This document shows positions 1 through 6,920 of a DNA stretch of 64,000 nucleotides, one piece after another. Made by a program: the position numbers and the translations under genes. The stretch comes from Algibacter marinivivus (lineage in GTDB: Bacteria; Bacteroidota; Bacteroidia; Flavobacteriales; Flavobacteriaceae): positions 186,001 to 250,000 of the forward strand of contig NZ_QFRI01000004.1 of the NCBI RefSeq assembly GCF_003143755.1, written 5' to 3'. The notes beneath the pieces were generated by a model, which searched no databases, was not told the origin of the DNA, and saw only the letters and a program-made list of their open reading frames with translations. Numbering within the stretch: the stretch's first letter is position 1; each line of letters starts with the position of its first letter.

Positions 1-215
1 AAATCTTTTAAATCTACTGCAACACAAAGTTCTAAAAGTGCGTTTCTAAAGCCCTGTAATTCCTCAATGGTTATACTACGCATCATAAAAACGGAAAGGA
101 AACATGTTATTTGACTTGGGTTATACATATCGTTTGATATGTTGACAATAACTTGTTTAGCCTCCTCTGTTGAGATGGTTTCGTGGTTTATTAATCTGTT
201 AAGAATGTCTTTCAT
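1..215 (-). CDS. trpD: anthranilate phosphoribosyltransferase, N-terminal part (cut by window edge)
   Basis: Only the first 71 codons are present, read leftwards from an ATG at 213-215. The product begins MKDILNRLINHETISTEEAK, which fits the all-helical N-terminal domain of anthranilate phosphoribosyltransferase, the enzyme that joins anthranilate to PRPP in the second step of tryptophan synthesis. The catalytic PRPP loop lies outside the window. The assignment rests on this N-terminal domain and on its position 12 bases downstream of trpG in the same operon. Confidence 0.85.
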   Translation of the reverse strand, partial: MKDILNRLINHETISTEEAKQVIVNISNDMYNPSQITCFLSVFMMRSITIEELQGFRNALLELCVAVDLKD

Positions 216-227
216 TTTTACTATTGA

Positions 228-794
228 CTAATTATTAACCCAGTTTTCTAAAATCTTTTTTCCATCTGGTGTTAAAACAGATTCTGGGTGATATTGCACA
301 CCTCTAACATCATATACTTTGTGTCTAAGTGACATGACTTGTCCGTTTGCATCAAAAGAAGTGGCTTCTAAAGGTTCTGGTAATTCTGAATTTACAACCC
401 AAGAATGGTAACGTCCCACTTCAATATTCTTATCTAAATCATTAAAAATATATTCATCATCAACACTAATAGTTACATTGGTTGCAACCCCGTGATATAC
501 ATCTTCTAAATTAACTAATGAACCTCCAAATACTTCACCGATAGCTTGTTGTCCGAGGCAAACTCCAAAAATACTTTTAGTGGTTGCATATTTCTTAATA
601 ATAGGTTTAAGCAATCCAGCTTCATCTGGAATTCCAGGACCTGGCGATAAAACTATTTTATCAAAAGGTTCAACATCTTCTAAGGCTAACTTATCGTTTC
701 TTACAACGGTTACATCACAATTTAAATCTTCTAAATAATGAACAAGATTATATGTGAAACTGTCGTAATTGTCTATAACTAATACTTTTTTCAT
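228..794 (-). CDS. trpG: anthranilate synthase component II (glutamine amidotransferase)
   Basis: This 188-residue class I glutamine amidotransferase releases ammonia from glutamine and passes it to TrpE to make anthranilate from chorismate. The catalytic triad is visible: Cys79 in FGVCLGQQ, with His169 and Glu171 in VQYHPES. The oxyanion region SPGPGIPDEAG lies near residue 50. The length is normal for a stand-alone component II. The gene starts one base after the trpE stop, so the two are translationally close. Because it sits between trpE and trpD it is read as trpG rather than the folate paralogue pabA, although the two families are hard to separate by sequence alone. Confidence 0.95.
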   Translation of the reverse strand: MKKVLVIDNYDSFTYNLVHYLEDLNCDVTVVRNDKLALEDVEPFDKIVLSPGPGIPDEAGLLKPIIKKYATTKSIFGVCLGQQAIGEVFGGSLVNLEDVYHGVATNVTISVDDEYIFNDLDKNIEVGRYHSWVVNSELPEPLEATSFDANGQVMSLRHKVYDVRGVQYHPESVLTPDGKKILENWVNN

Positions 795-795
795 C

Positions 796-2202
796 TTAAA
801 TATCTTCTGCTAATTGAATAGCTTTTGTTAAAGCTCCTAACTTGTTATATACTTCCTGTAACTCGTCTTCTTTATTTGATTTAGATACTAAACCAGCACC
901 AGCTTGCCAGAACAATTTGTAATCTTTACTTAAAAAAGTACGTATCATTATAGCGTGATTAAAATTTCCGTCAAAGTCCATAAAACCAATTGCACCACCA
1001 TAAAAGGCTCTACTTGTTTTTTCATAGTCTTCTATGAGTTGCATAGCTCTGTGCTTTGGTGCGCCACTTAAAGTTCCTGCTGGAAATGTATCTGCAACAA
1101 CTTGCATGGTTGAGGTAGTATCATGTTTTTGCCCTGTAACTTTACTTACCAAATGAATAACATGCGAAAAGAATTGAACTTCACGATAAGTTTCAACTTT
1201 TACTTGACTACCGTGGCGACTTAAATCGTTTCTAGCTAAATCTACTAACATCACATGTTCTGCATTTTCTTTGTCGTCTTTCTTAAGCTTTTCTGCTAGA
1301 ATTTCATCTTGTTGCTCATCTCCAGTTCGTTTGAAGGTTCCAGCAATAGGGTGAATTTCGGCTAATCCATCATCAACAATAAGTTGAGCTTCTGGCGAAC
1401 TTCCAAAGATTTTAAAATCGCCATAATCAAAATAGAATAGGTAAGGAGAAGGGTTAATGCTTCTTAAAGCACGATAAATATTAAAATCATCACCAGTATA
1501 TTCTTGAGAAAAACGTCTTGATAACACCAATTGGAATACATCTCCACGTTGACAATGTTTTTTTGCAACATCTACGTTTGCTCTAAATTCATCATCCGTC
1601 AAATTCGACATAATGTCGCCTTTTGAATTGAAATTGTAAGATGCGAAATTTTGAACGTTGATTAGTTTATCAATTTCATCAATGTTGTTTTCAACACCTT
1701 CATAACAATGTGCAAAAATATAGGCTTCATTTTTAAAATGATTTATGGCAATGATATTTTGGTAAACAGCATAATACATATCTGGAATAACAACCGAATC
1801 ATCTTTTTTGCTAATTTGAATATCTTCAAAATAACGAACCGCATCATAAGCTGTATAACCAAAAATACCGTTGTTGATGAACTTAAAATTTTCTTCAGAT
1901 TTGGTATCAAACTTTTTGGTGAAATTATAAATCTCATCAACTACATTTAAATCTTCTGTTATTTCAATAGATGTAGAACTTCCATCAGGAAATGTTTCAG
2001 AAACCACTTCATTTTCAACCTTTATTGTTGCAATAGGATTGAAACAGATGTATGAAAAATTCTTGTGACTTCTATGATAATCACCACTTTCTAGTAAAAT
2101 ACTATTTGGGTATTTGTCACGAATCTTATAATATACCGTTACTGGTGTAATTGTATCTGTAAGGATACGTTTGTGGTGTGTATAAAGACTGAATTTTTTC
2201 AT
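796..2202 (-). CDS. trpE: anthranilate synthase component I
   Basis: This 468-residue chorismate-utilising enzyme makes anthranilate with ammonia supplied by TrpG. C-terminal family motifs are all present: HPIAGTFKRTGD, LVDLARNDLSR, TFPAGTLSGAPKHRAM and QAGAGLVSKS. Near the N-terminus, residues 36-39 read LLES, the motif that binds tryptophan for feedback inhibition, so the enzyme is probably inhibited by its end product. It is the first structural gene of the operon. A Trp-rich leader peptide and a terminator hairpin precede it, so transcription is probably attenuated when tryptophan is plentiful. Confidence 0.96.
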   Translation of the reverse strand: MKKFSLYTHHKRILTDTITPVTVYYKIRDKYPNSILLESGDYHRSHKNFSYICFNPIATIKVENEVVSETFPDGSSTSIEITEDLNVVDEIYNFTKKFDTKSEENFKFINNGIFGYTAYDAVRYFEDIQISKKDDSVVIPDMYYAVYQNIIAINHFKNEAYIFAHCYEGVENNIDEIDKLINVQNFASYNFNSKGDIMSNLTDDEFRANVDVAKKHCQRGDVFQLVLSRRFSQEYTGDDFNIYRALRSINPSPYLFYFDYGDFKIFGSSPEAQLIVDDGLAEIHPIAGTFKRTGDEQQDEILAEKLKKDDKENAEHVMLVDLARNDLSRHGSQVKVETYREVQFFSHVIHLVSKVTGQKHDTTSTMQVVADTFPAGTLSGAPKHRAMQLIEDYEKTSRAFYGGAIGFMDFDGNFNHAIMIRTFLSKDYKLFWQAGAGLVSKSNKEDELQEVYNKLGALTKAIQLAEDI

Positions 2203-2216
2203 TTGTTTGATATAAA

Positions 2217-2246
2217 AAAAGGCTTGTCGTGAATGACAAGCCTTTT
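2217..2246 (-). terminator. trp operon attenuator hairpin
   Basis: On the minus strand AAAAGGCTTGTC is followed by loop ATTCAC, then GACAAGCCTTTT and a run of seven T. This is a perfect 8-bp GC-rich stem extended by A-T pairs, ending 14 bases before the trpE start codon. A terminator between leader peptide and first gene is the classic attenuator position. The 7-mer TTCACGA at 2227-2233 can instead pair with TCGTGAA at 2282-2288. Confidence 0.85.
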
Positions 2247-2291
2247 GAATATTTTAAGTTTTAAATATACTAGGATTTTACTTCACGAAGA

Positions 2292-2339
2292 TTAGTTTCG
2301 AAAGCACCACCACCAAGTATTATTTAAAATTGATTTCAT
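2292..2339 (-). CDS. trpL: trp leader peptide, 15 residues with Trp-Trp-Trp
   Basis: A short minus-strand frame reads MKSILNNTWWWCFRN and then TAA, with three consecutive TGG codons in 15 residues. It lies between a Bacteroidota-type promoter and the trpE attenuator hairpin, about 90 bases before trpE. Ribosome stalling at the Trp codons when charged tRNA-Trp is scarce would be expected to favour an antiterminator. Bases CTTTCG just after the Trp codons can pair with CGTGAAG at 2281-2287 (one bulge), giving a plausible 1:2 pause structure. Three Trp codons in this position are very unlikely by chance. Confidence 0.85.
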   Translation of the reverse strand: MKSILNNTWWWCFRN

Positions 2340-2358
2340 TTTATAATTATTCTAGGTT

Positions 2359-2390
2359 CAAATATAGAGATGAAAATAGTTATACACAAA
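2359..2390 (-). promoter_or_regulatory. promoter of the trp operon
   Basis: On the minus strand TATATTTG (2359-2366) matches the Bacteroidota -7 consensus TAnnTTTG, and TTTG (2387-2390) lies 20 bases upstream as the -33 element. Transcription would begin some 10 bases before the leader-peptide start codon. Confidence 0.65.
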
Positions 2391-2465
2391 ACTTTAAAAC
2401 ACTTTTTATATAAAAGTTTGTTAAACTATGATAAATGCAAAGAACTATTAATTAATTTTATGGTT

Positions 2466-3014
2466 ATGAAACTAAACGTATTAATTATTGCTATTTTTTT
2501 AATGGCAAGTAGTTGTGAGGGAAAAAAGAAAACTGCTGAGGTACTTAAAGTAGATAACGATGAGCTAGTAAAAAAAGAAATTGCTACCACGGATTTTGAA
2601 CTTGAAGTTTATGATTATGATGGTTTTTCAGCTTTTTTAGAAAAAAAAGATAATAAAGTTTATGTTATTAATTTTTGGGCCACATGGTGTGCACCATGTG
2701 TTAAAGAGTTACCTTATTTTGAAAAGTTAAACGCTGCATACAAAAATGAAAGCGTAGAAGTGATATTAGTAAGTTTGGATTTTCCACATTTATATGATAA
2801 AAAATTAAAGCCCTTTATAAAGGAAAAGAAACTGATTTCTAAAGTTGTAGCTCTTGATGATGTAGATATGAATACATGGATTCCTAAAGTTGATAAAGAT
2901 TGGTCTGGTTCAATACCTGCAACTATAATCTATAAGAATGATAATAGTAAATTTTATGAGCAATCATTTACTTATGAAGAATTAGAAAAAGAATTAAAAC
3001 AATTTTTAAATTAA
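2466..3014 (+). CDS. TlpA-like thioredoxin-fold lipoprotein
   Basis: The reading frame is open from 2370, but the likely start is the ATG at 2466 (an in-frame ATG at 2460 is possible). From there the product opens MKLNVLIIAIFLMASSC, a lipoprotein signal with the lipobox cysteine at residue 17. The mature part carries a thioredoxin fold with VINFWATWCAPCVKELPYF, the WCAPC redox-active pair. Such proteins reduce or exchange disulfides on the periplasmic side of the envelope. It lies 6 bases before a second redoxin gene, so the two are probably co-transcribed. The specific partner is not evident. Confidence 0.85.
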   Translation: MKLNVLIIAIFLMASSCEGKKKTAEVLKVDNDELVKKEIATTDFELEVYDYDGFSAFLEKKDNKVYVINFWATWCAPCVKELPYFEKLNAAYKNESVEVILVSLDFPHLYDKKLKPFIKEKKLISKVVALDDVDMNTWIPKVDKDWSGSIPATIIYKNDNSKFYEQSFTYEELEKELKQFLN

Positions 3015-3020
3015 AATACC

Positions 3021-3662
3021 ATGAAAAAATTATTCAAATTAGTTCCAGTAGCACTTATTTTACTATTAGTTAGTGCTTTCACTTTAAATGAAGTTAGTCA
3101 TAAAGGTTATAAGGTAGGAGATATTGCTGAAGATTTCTCATTAAAAAATATAGATGGAAATATGGTGTCTTTAGCAGATTATAATGATGCTAAAGGCTTT
3201 ATAATTACTTTTACTTGTAATACATGTCCGTTTGCAGTTATGTATGAAGATAGAGTTCAAGCTTTAAACGAAAAATATGCATCAAAAGGATATCCGGTAA
3301 TTGCTATTATGCCAAATGATGTGTCCGTTAAACCAGGAGATGCTTTGCCAGAAATGAAAAAGCGAGCAACACAAAAGGGTTTTACGTTTCCTTACTTAAT
3401 GGATGAAGGTCAAAAGGTGTATCCAAAATTTGGAGCAACTAAAACACCTCATATTTATGTGCTTGAGAAAACTAAAAAAGGAAATGTTGTAAAGTATATA
3501 GGAGCTATTGATGATAATCATAGGGATGCATCTGCAGTGAAAGTAAAATATGTAGAAAATGCCGTAGATGCATTATTGAATGGTAAAGAAGTTGATCAAA
3601 AAGAAACAAAGGCTATTGGATGCTCTATAAAAGTAGCCAAATCATCAAGCAGTTTTGATTAA
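3021..3662 (+). CDS. exported peroxiredoxin/AhpC-TSA-like thioredoxin-family protein
   Basis: This 213-residue protein starts with a hydrophobic export signal (residues 1-23) and then a redoxin domain beginning GYKVGDIAEDFSLKNIDG. The active-site region reads FTCNTCPFAVMYEDR, with two cysteines separated by two residues. That matches the peroxiredoxin-like redoxin family rather than classical thioredoxin. It probably handles thiols or peroxides in the periplasm together with the TlpA-like lipoprotein 6 bases upstream. A terminator follows, so the two genes form a unit. The substrate is unknown. Confidence 0.8.
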   Translation: MKKLFKLVPVALILLLVSAFTLNEVSHKGYKVGDIAEDFSLKNIDGNMVSLADYNDAKGFIITFTCNTCPFAVMYEDRVQALNEKYASKGYPVIAIMPNDVSVKPGDALPEMKKRATQKGFTFPYLMDEGQKVYPKFGATKTPHIYVLEKTKKGNVVKYIGAIDDNHRDASAVKVKYVENAVDALLNGKEVDQKETKAIGCSIKVAKSSSSFD

Positions 3663-3684
3663 AGCTAAATTATTAAAGTAATTT

Positions 3685-3716
3685 AAAACCGAGGTGTAAT
3701 AACTTCGGTTTTTTTT
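3685..3716 (+). terminator. rho-independent terminator after the redoxin pair
   Basis: AAACCGAGG, a short spacer and CTTCGGTTT form a stem with one wobble, followed directly by eight T. It lies 23 bases beyond the redoxin stop codon. Confidence 0.75.
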
Positions 3717-3738
3717 CGTCTATAAATATTAGTTGTAT

Positions 3739-3746
3739 TAATTTTG
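3739..3746 (+). promoter_or_regulatory. -7 promoter element before the rhodanese pair
   Basis: TAATTTTG matches TAnnTTTG and sits 25 bases before the ATG at 3772, just after the preceding terminator. No clear -33 TTG is seen at the usual spacing, so this is tentative. Confidence 0.45.
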
Positions 3747-3771
3747 TACAACATTTATATTAATAACATAC

Positions 3772-4089
3772 ATGGAAGATTTAACACAAGAAGAATGGAC
3801 TGAACAACTTGCTAATGATGAAAATGCAATAGTATTAGATGTTAGAACAGAAGCAGAAGTAGCCGATGGGATTATCCCAAATGCCATTCATATTGACATA
3901 TATAAAGGTCAAGAATTTATAAGTGAAATTGAAGATTTGGATAAAAGCAAGAGCTATTACGTATATTGTCGTTCAGGAAACAGAAGCGGGCAAGCGTGTC
4001 AGATTATGGAACAGTTAGGTTTTGAAAACGCCTATAATCTTGAAGGCGGTATGTTAGAGTGGACTGGAGATGTTGTTGATATTGAATAG
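3772..4089 (+). CDS. cytoplasmic single-domain rhodanese
   Basis: This 105-residue protein is a stand-alone rhodanese domain. VLDVRTEAEVADGIIPNAIHI marks the N-terminal half. The active-site loop YCRSGNRSGQA provides the catalytic cysteine that carries a persulfide. There is no signal peptide, so it acts in the cytoplasm, probably in sulfur relay or thiol repair. The neighbouring gene begins on the very next base and encodes an exported rhodanese, so the pair may work on the two sides of the inner membrane. Confidence 0.9.
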   Translation: MEDLTQEEWTEQLANDENAIVLDVRTEAEVADGIIPNAIHIDIYKGQEFISEIEDLDKSKSYYVYCRSGNRSGQACQIMEQLGFENAYNLEGGMLEWTGDVVDIE

Positions 4090-4485
4090 GTGGTTAGTAT
4101 AAAGAAGATTATTGGCTTTCTGTTTCTTAGCTTTATTCTAGTTAATTGTGATTGGGATAATAAAGATTCAATTATACTTGAACCAAAAGTATTTAGCAAT
4201 CACATTAATAAACAAAATATTCAACTTGTTGATGTTAGGACACCGAAAGAACATTCTAAAGAATATATTCAAGGAGCAATAAATATTAATTATTATTCCA
4301 AAAATTTTGCAGATAGCCTTCTATTATTAAATCGTGAAAAGGCAGTTTATGTTTTTTGCCGTTCAGGAAAAAGAAGTAATAAAAGCGTGACTAAGTTTAA
4401 AAAAATTGGTTTTGATACTATTTACCAATTAAAAGGAGGTTTTTTAAATTGGAAAAAAGAAGGCTTTAAAATTGTAACTAAGTAA
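4090..4485 (+). CDS. rhodanese-domain lipoprotein
   Basis: The frame starts with GTG immediately after the stop of the preceding rhodanese gene; no other in-frame start leaves a complete signal. The product begins MVSIKKIIGFLFLSFILVNC, a lipoprotein signal with the modified cysteine at residue 20. A rhodanese domain follows with LVDVRTPKEHSKEY and the active-site loop FCRSGKRSNKS. It is therefore a membrane-anchored periplasmic sulfurtransferase-like protein of 131 residues. The tandem cytoplasmic/exported arrangement suggests coordinated expression. The physiological acceptor is unknown. Confidence 0.85.
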   Translation: MVSIKKIIGFLFLSFILVNCDWDNKDSIILEPKVFSNHINKQNIQLVDVRTPKEHSKEYIQGAININYYSKNFADSLLLLNREKAVYVFCRSGKRSNKSVTKFKKIGFDTIYQLKGGFLNWKKEGFKIVTK

Positions 4486-4685
4486 TTTTATAGTTAAAGA
4501 ATATTGTAGTTCATCGGTATTTTGATGTTTCAACTACTTTTTAAGTACTTCACCTTTTTTATTTTTAGCCAGAAGTAAGTTTTCTTTATTTTTGTTTAAA
4601 AGTTTGTCATTTCTTTAAAAAATATTTAAATTAATGGTTTCTTTTTAAGAATTTACCAATTAATAGCATCAAAACAATTAGTGTA

Positions 4686-4955
4686 ATGGAAAATGGTTAC
4701 ATCATATTAGGAATTATAGCCCTTCTTTTTTTGAGTATGTATGGCTTCTCTTATTTTTCAGTAGCAAGAGAGAAAATGAATCAAAAACGCCTTCAGCAAA
4801 AAGAATTAGAAAAGGCTGAGTTAAGACGTCAAGCTCGAATTAAAAATCAAGAATTAATTGATGAAAGAGTTAGAAAGTTCAATCAAAGAAAAGAAGAAAT
4901 ACAGCATGAATTAATGTTGTTAAAAAAGATGAAAGAAAAACAAAAGGTTAGTTAA
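4686..4955 (+). CDS. small membrane protein with a charged coiled-coil tail
   Basis: This 89-residue protein has one N-terminal membrane segment (about residues 5-24). The remainder is almost entirely charged (K, E, R, Q) and predicted to form one long helix or coiled coil. I do not recognise a named family. The topology suggests a cytoplasmic coiled coil tethered to the inner membrane. A strong terminator follows 19 bases later, and no other gene shares the transcript, so it is probably monocistronic. Good codon structure and the dedicated terminator support it as real. Confidence 0.65.
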   Translation: MENGYIILGIIALLFLSMYGFSYFSVAREKMNQKRLQQKELEKAELRRQARIKNQELIDERVRKFNQRKEEIQHELMLLKKMKEKQKVS

Positions 4956-4973
4956 ACTTAACTTAGTTTCAAA

Positions 4974-5007
4974 AAAAGCTCTTGTGAAAATTCGCAAGAG
5001 CTTTTTT
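4974..5007 (+). terminator. rho-independent terminator
   Basis: AAAGCTCTTG, loop TGAAAATTCG and CAAGAGCTTTTTTT form a perfect 8-bp stem flanked by A and T runs, 19 bases after the coiled-coil gene. Confidence 0.85.
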
Positions 5008-5085
5008 TGTTTAAATCCTATTTTGGTAAATGTTTTGATTTTTATTCAAAATACGTAAAATTGAAGTTTGTATAAGATCAATTAA

Positions 5086-5220
5086 AATCTATGGTTGAAA
5101 AAACTGAGACTTGGAGTAAAACACATAGAAATCCTTTTTTGGTTCGATCCTCTAAAATTAGGTAAAGTTTGGGACGAGAAAAATATGGGTGCTTTTGAAG
5201 ATCATTTTAAAGTAAACTAA
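5086..5220 (+). pseudogene. possible gene remnant (unrecognised)
   Basis: A 44-codon open stretch ends in TAA at 5218-5220 and contains a protein-like tail, WFDPLKLGKVWDEKNMGAFE. It has no start codon near its beginning. A short ATG frame at 5091, offset by one, overlaps its start and looks like the same coding sequence after a frameshift. It may be the C-terminal scrap of a degraded gene. The function is unknown and chance cannot be excluded. Confidence 0.25.
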
Positions 5221-5245
5221 TTATTTTTTATTACCTTGGATAAGT

Positions 5246-6277
5246 ATGATTCACGAATTCAAGGAAATAGTAAAAGAAGCGATTCATAATCAAGCATTAG
5301 GAGTTAAAAACGTTTTAGCTACTGTTGTTGATTTGGATGGATCTTCTTATAGACACCCAGGAGTACGTATGTTACTCTCTAGTGAAGGTAAAATGACTGG
5401 TGCTGTTAGTGGAGGTTGTGTTGAAAAAGAAGCCCTCAGAAGAGCACAATCTGTTTTTAAAACAGGTAAACCTAAAATAATGACTTATGATGGGCGTTAT
5501 CGATTAGGTTGCGAAGGTGTGCTCTATATTCTATTAGAACCATTTGAAGTTTCAGAAGCATTTAAAGTATCATTTTTTAATGCTATAGAATTAAGAACCA
5601 ACATATCGGTTCAATCGTATTACAAAAAAGAAGACGAATGTGAAGGTGATTTTTATTCACAAGTATCATTTAACGAAAGTGAGTCTTTTACTTTTTCAAA
5701 TGTCTCAAAAAAAGCGGCCACTTTAAATAAGGATATTAAAGTTTTCAAACAAGAGCTTCCACCTTGTTTTAAACTTCTTATTGTTGGAGGCGAGCATGAT
5801 GCAGTTAAGTTATGTAAATCAGCAGCACTTTTAGGGTGGGAAATAGATGTGATTACTTCTATAAAAGACCCAAAACAATTATTGGATTTCCCAGGAGCAA
5901 AATCAGTATCATCAAATACCCCCGAAGGTTTTAATTCTGATAGTATAGACTCACAAAGTGCAGTGGTTTTAATGACACATAATTATGCACAAGATTTAAG
6001 ATATTTACTAAAATTAGAACATACAAAACTGCAATACATTGGTGTTTTGGGTTCAGCAAAACGTAGGGAACAGCTTCAAAACGATTTATTTGATTATAAT
6101 CCAGAATTAGATGAAAGCTTTTTAGATATTATTTATAGTCCTGCAGGATTAAATATTGGAGCGATAACTCCAGAAGAAATAGCTTTGTCAATATTATCTG
6201 AAATTTTAACAACTATAAGAAATAAAAAACCCATAAACCTTAAAACCATTTCAGGTAAAATACATACACAATCTTAA
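5246..6277 (+). CDS. XdhC/CoxI-family molybdenum-enzyme maturation protein
   Basis: This 343-residue protein has the two usual parts. The N-terminal XdhC/CoxI domain contains TVVDLDGSSYRHPGVRM and GAVSGGCVEKEALRRA. The C-terminal Rossmann-like part contains LLIVGGEHDAVKLCKSAALL and SPAGLNIGAITPEEIALS. Family members bind and insert sulfurated molybdenum cofactor into xanthine-dehydrogenase-type hydroxylases. The next gene, a MocA-like nucleotidyltransferase, overlaps its stop by one base (TAATG), a common pairing. No molybdenum hydroxylase gene is in the window, so the client enzyme must be elsewhere. Confidence 0.88.
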   Translation: MIHEFKEIVKEAIHNQALGVKNVLATVVDLDGSSYRHPGVRMLLSSEGKMTGAVSGGCVEKEALRRAQSVFKTGKPKIMTYDGRYRLGCEGVLYILLEPFEVSEAFKVSFFNAIELRTNISVQSYYKKEDECEGDFYSQVSFNESESFTFSNVSKKAATLNKDIKVFKQELPPCFKLLIVGGEHDAVKLCKSAALLGWEIDVITSIKDPKQLLDFPGAKSVSSNTPEGFNSDSIDSQSAVVLMTHNYAQDLRYLLKLEHTKLQYIGVLGSAKRREQLQNDLFDYNPELDESFLDIIYSPAGLNIGAITPEEIALSILSEILTTIRNKKPINLKTISGKIHTQS

Positions 6278-6876
6278 TGAATATTTCTGTTGTCATATTA
6301 GCAGCAGGACAAGCCTCAAGAATGGGTAGTATTAAGCAGTTACTTTACTTTAACAATTCTACGCTTTTACGAACAACTATAAATAGCGCTTTAGCGTCAA
6401 AAGCAAAAAAGGTATATGTTGTATTAGGTGCAAATTACAAGATGATTAAGAAAGAAGTTTCAGGTAAAGATGTGAGTATTATTGAAAATTTAAACTGGAA
6501 AGAAGGTTTAAGTTCTAGTATTGTGTCTGCTATAAATCATATAGAAGATTCAAAAATAAAACCAGATGCGCTTATAGTTATGTTAGCAGATCAACCAAAT
6601 GTAGATTCAAATTATATAAATAAACTCATCTCTAAACATCAAAACAATCAACAAAAAATCATAGCTTCAGCATACGGAAATATGAATGGAGTTCCAGCCA
6701 TATTTCCTCAAAAGTATTTTAAAAAACTATTAAGTTTAAAGGGAGATAAAGGTGCAAAAATACTTCTCAATACTAATGAAGTAGATGTTGTTAGTTATAC
6801 TCCAACATCAACTAAAACTTTGAATGATATTGATTCTCCAGAAGATTACCAAAATCTAATAAAAAAGACCCTATAA
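6277..6876 (+). CDS. MocA/MobA-like molybdenum cofactor nucleotidyltransferase
   Basis: This 199-residue NTP-transferase-fold protein has the nucleotide-binding motif VVILAAGQASRMGSIKQLL at its start and MLADQPNV, the metal-binding region, near residue 110. Relatives attach CMP (MocA) or GMP (MobA) to molybdopterin. The partnership with XdhC favours a MocA-type cytidylyltransferase serving molybdenum hydroxylases. Its ATG overlaps the TAA of the XdhC gene, showing tight coupling. CTP versus GTP specificity cannot be decided here. Confidence 0.82.
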   Translation: MNISVVILAAGQASRMGSIKQLLYFNNSTLLRTTINSALASKAKKVYVVLGANYKMIKKEVSGKDVSIIENLNWKEGLSSSIVSAINHIEDSKIKPDALIVMLADQPNVDSNYINKLISKHQNNQQKIIASAYGNMNGVPAIFPQKYFKKLLSLKGDKGAKILLNTNEVDVVSYTPTSTKTLNDIDSPEDYQNLIKKTL

Positions 6877-6898
6877 TATACATTATAAGGTCTTTCAA
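6861..6898. terminator. bidirectional terminator between convergent genes
   Basis: AAAAAAGACC and GGTCTTTC flank an imperfect inner stem (CTATAAT/ATTATAA). The hairpin has T runs on both strands and lies between two converging genes, so it probably ends both transcripts. Confidence 0.65.
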
Positions 6899-6920
6899 TT
6901 TTCATATTTTAATAAATAGG

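Noticed and set aside
2370-2465. Upstream extension of the TlpA-like lipoprotein gene
   Set aside because: The extra residues would bury the lipoprotein signal, and the region overlaps the trp promoter; ATG 2466 gives a complete signal and lipobox.
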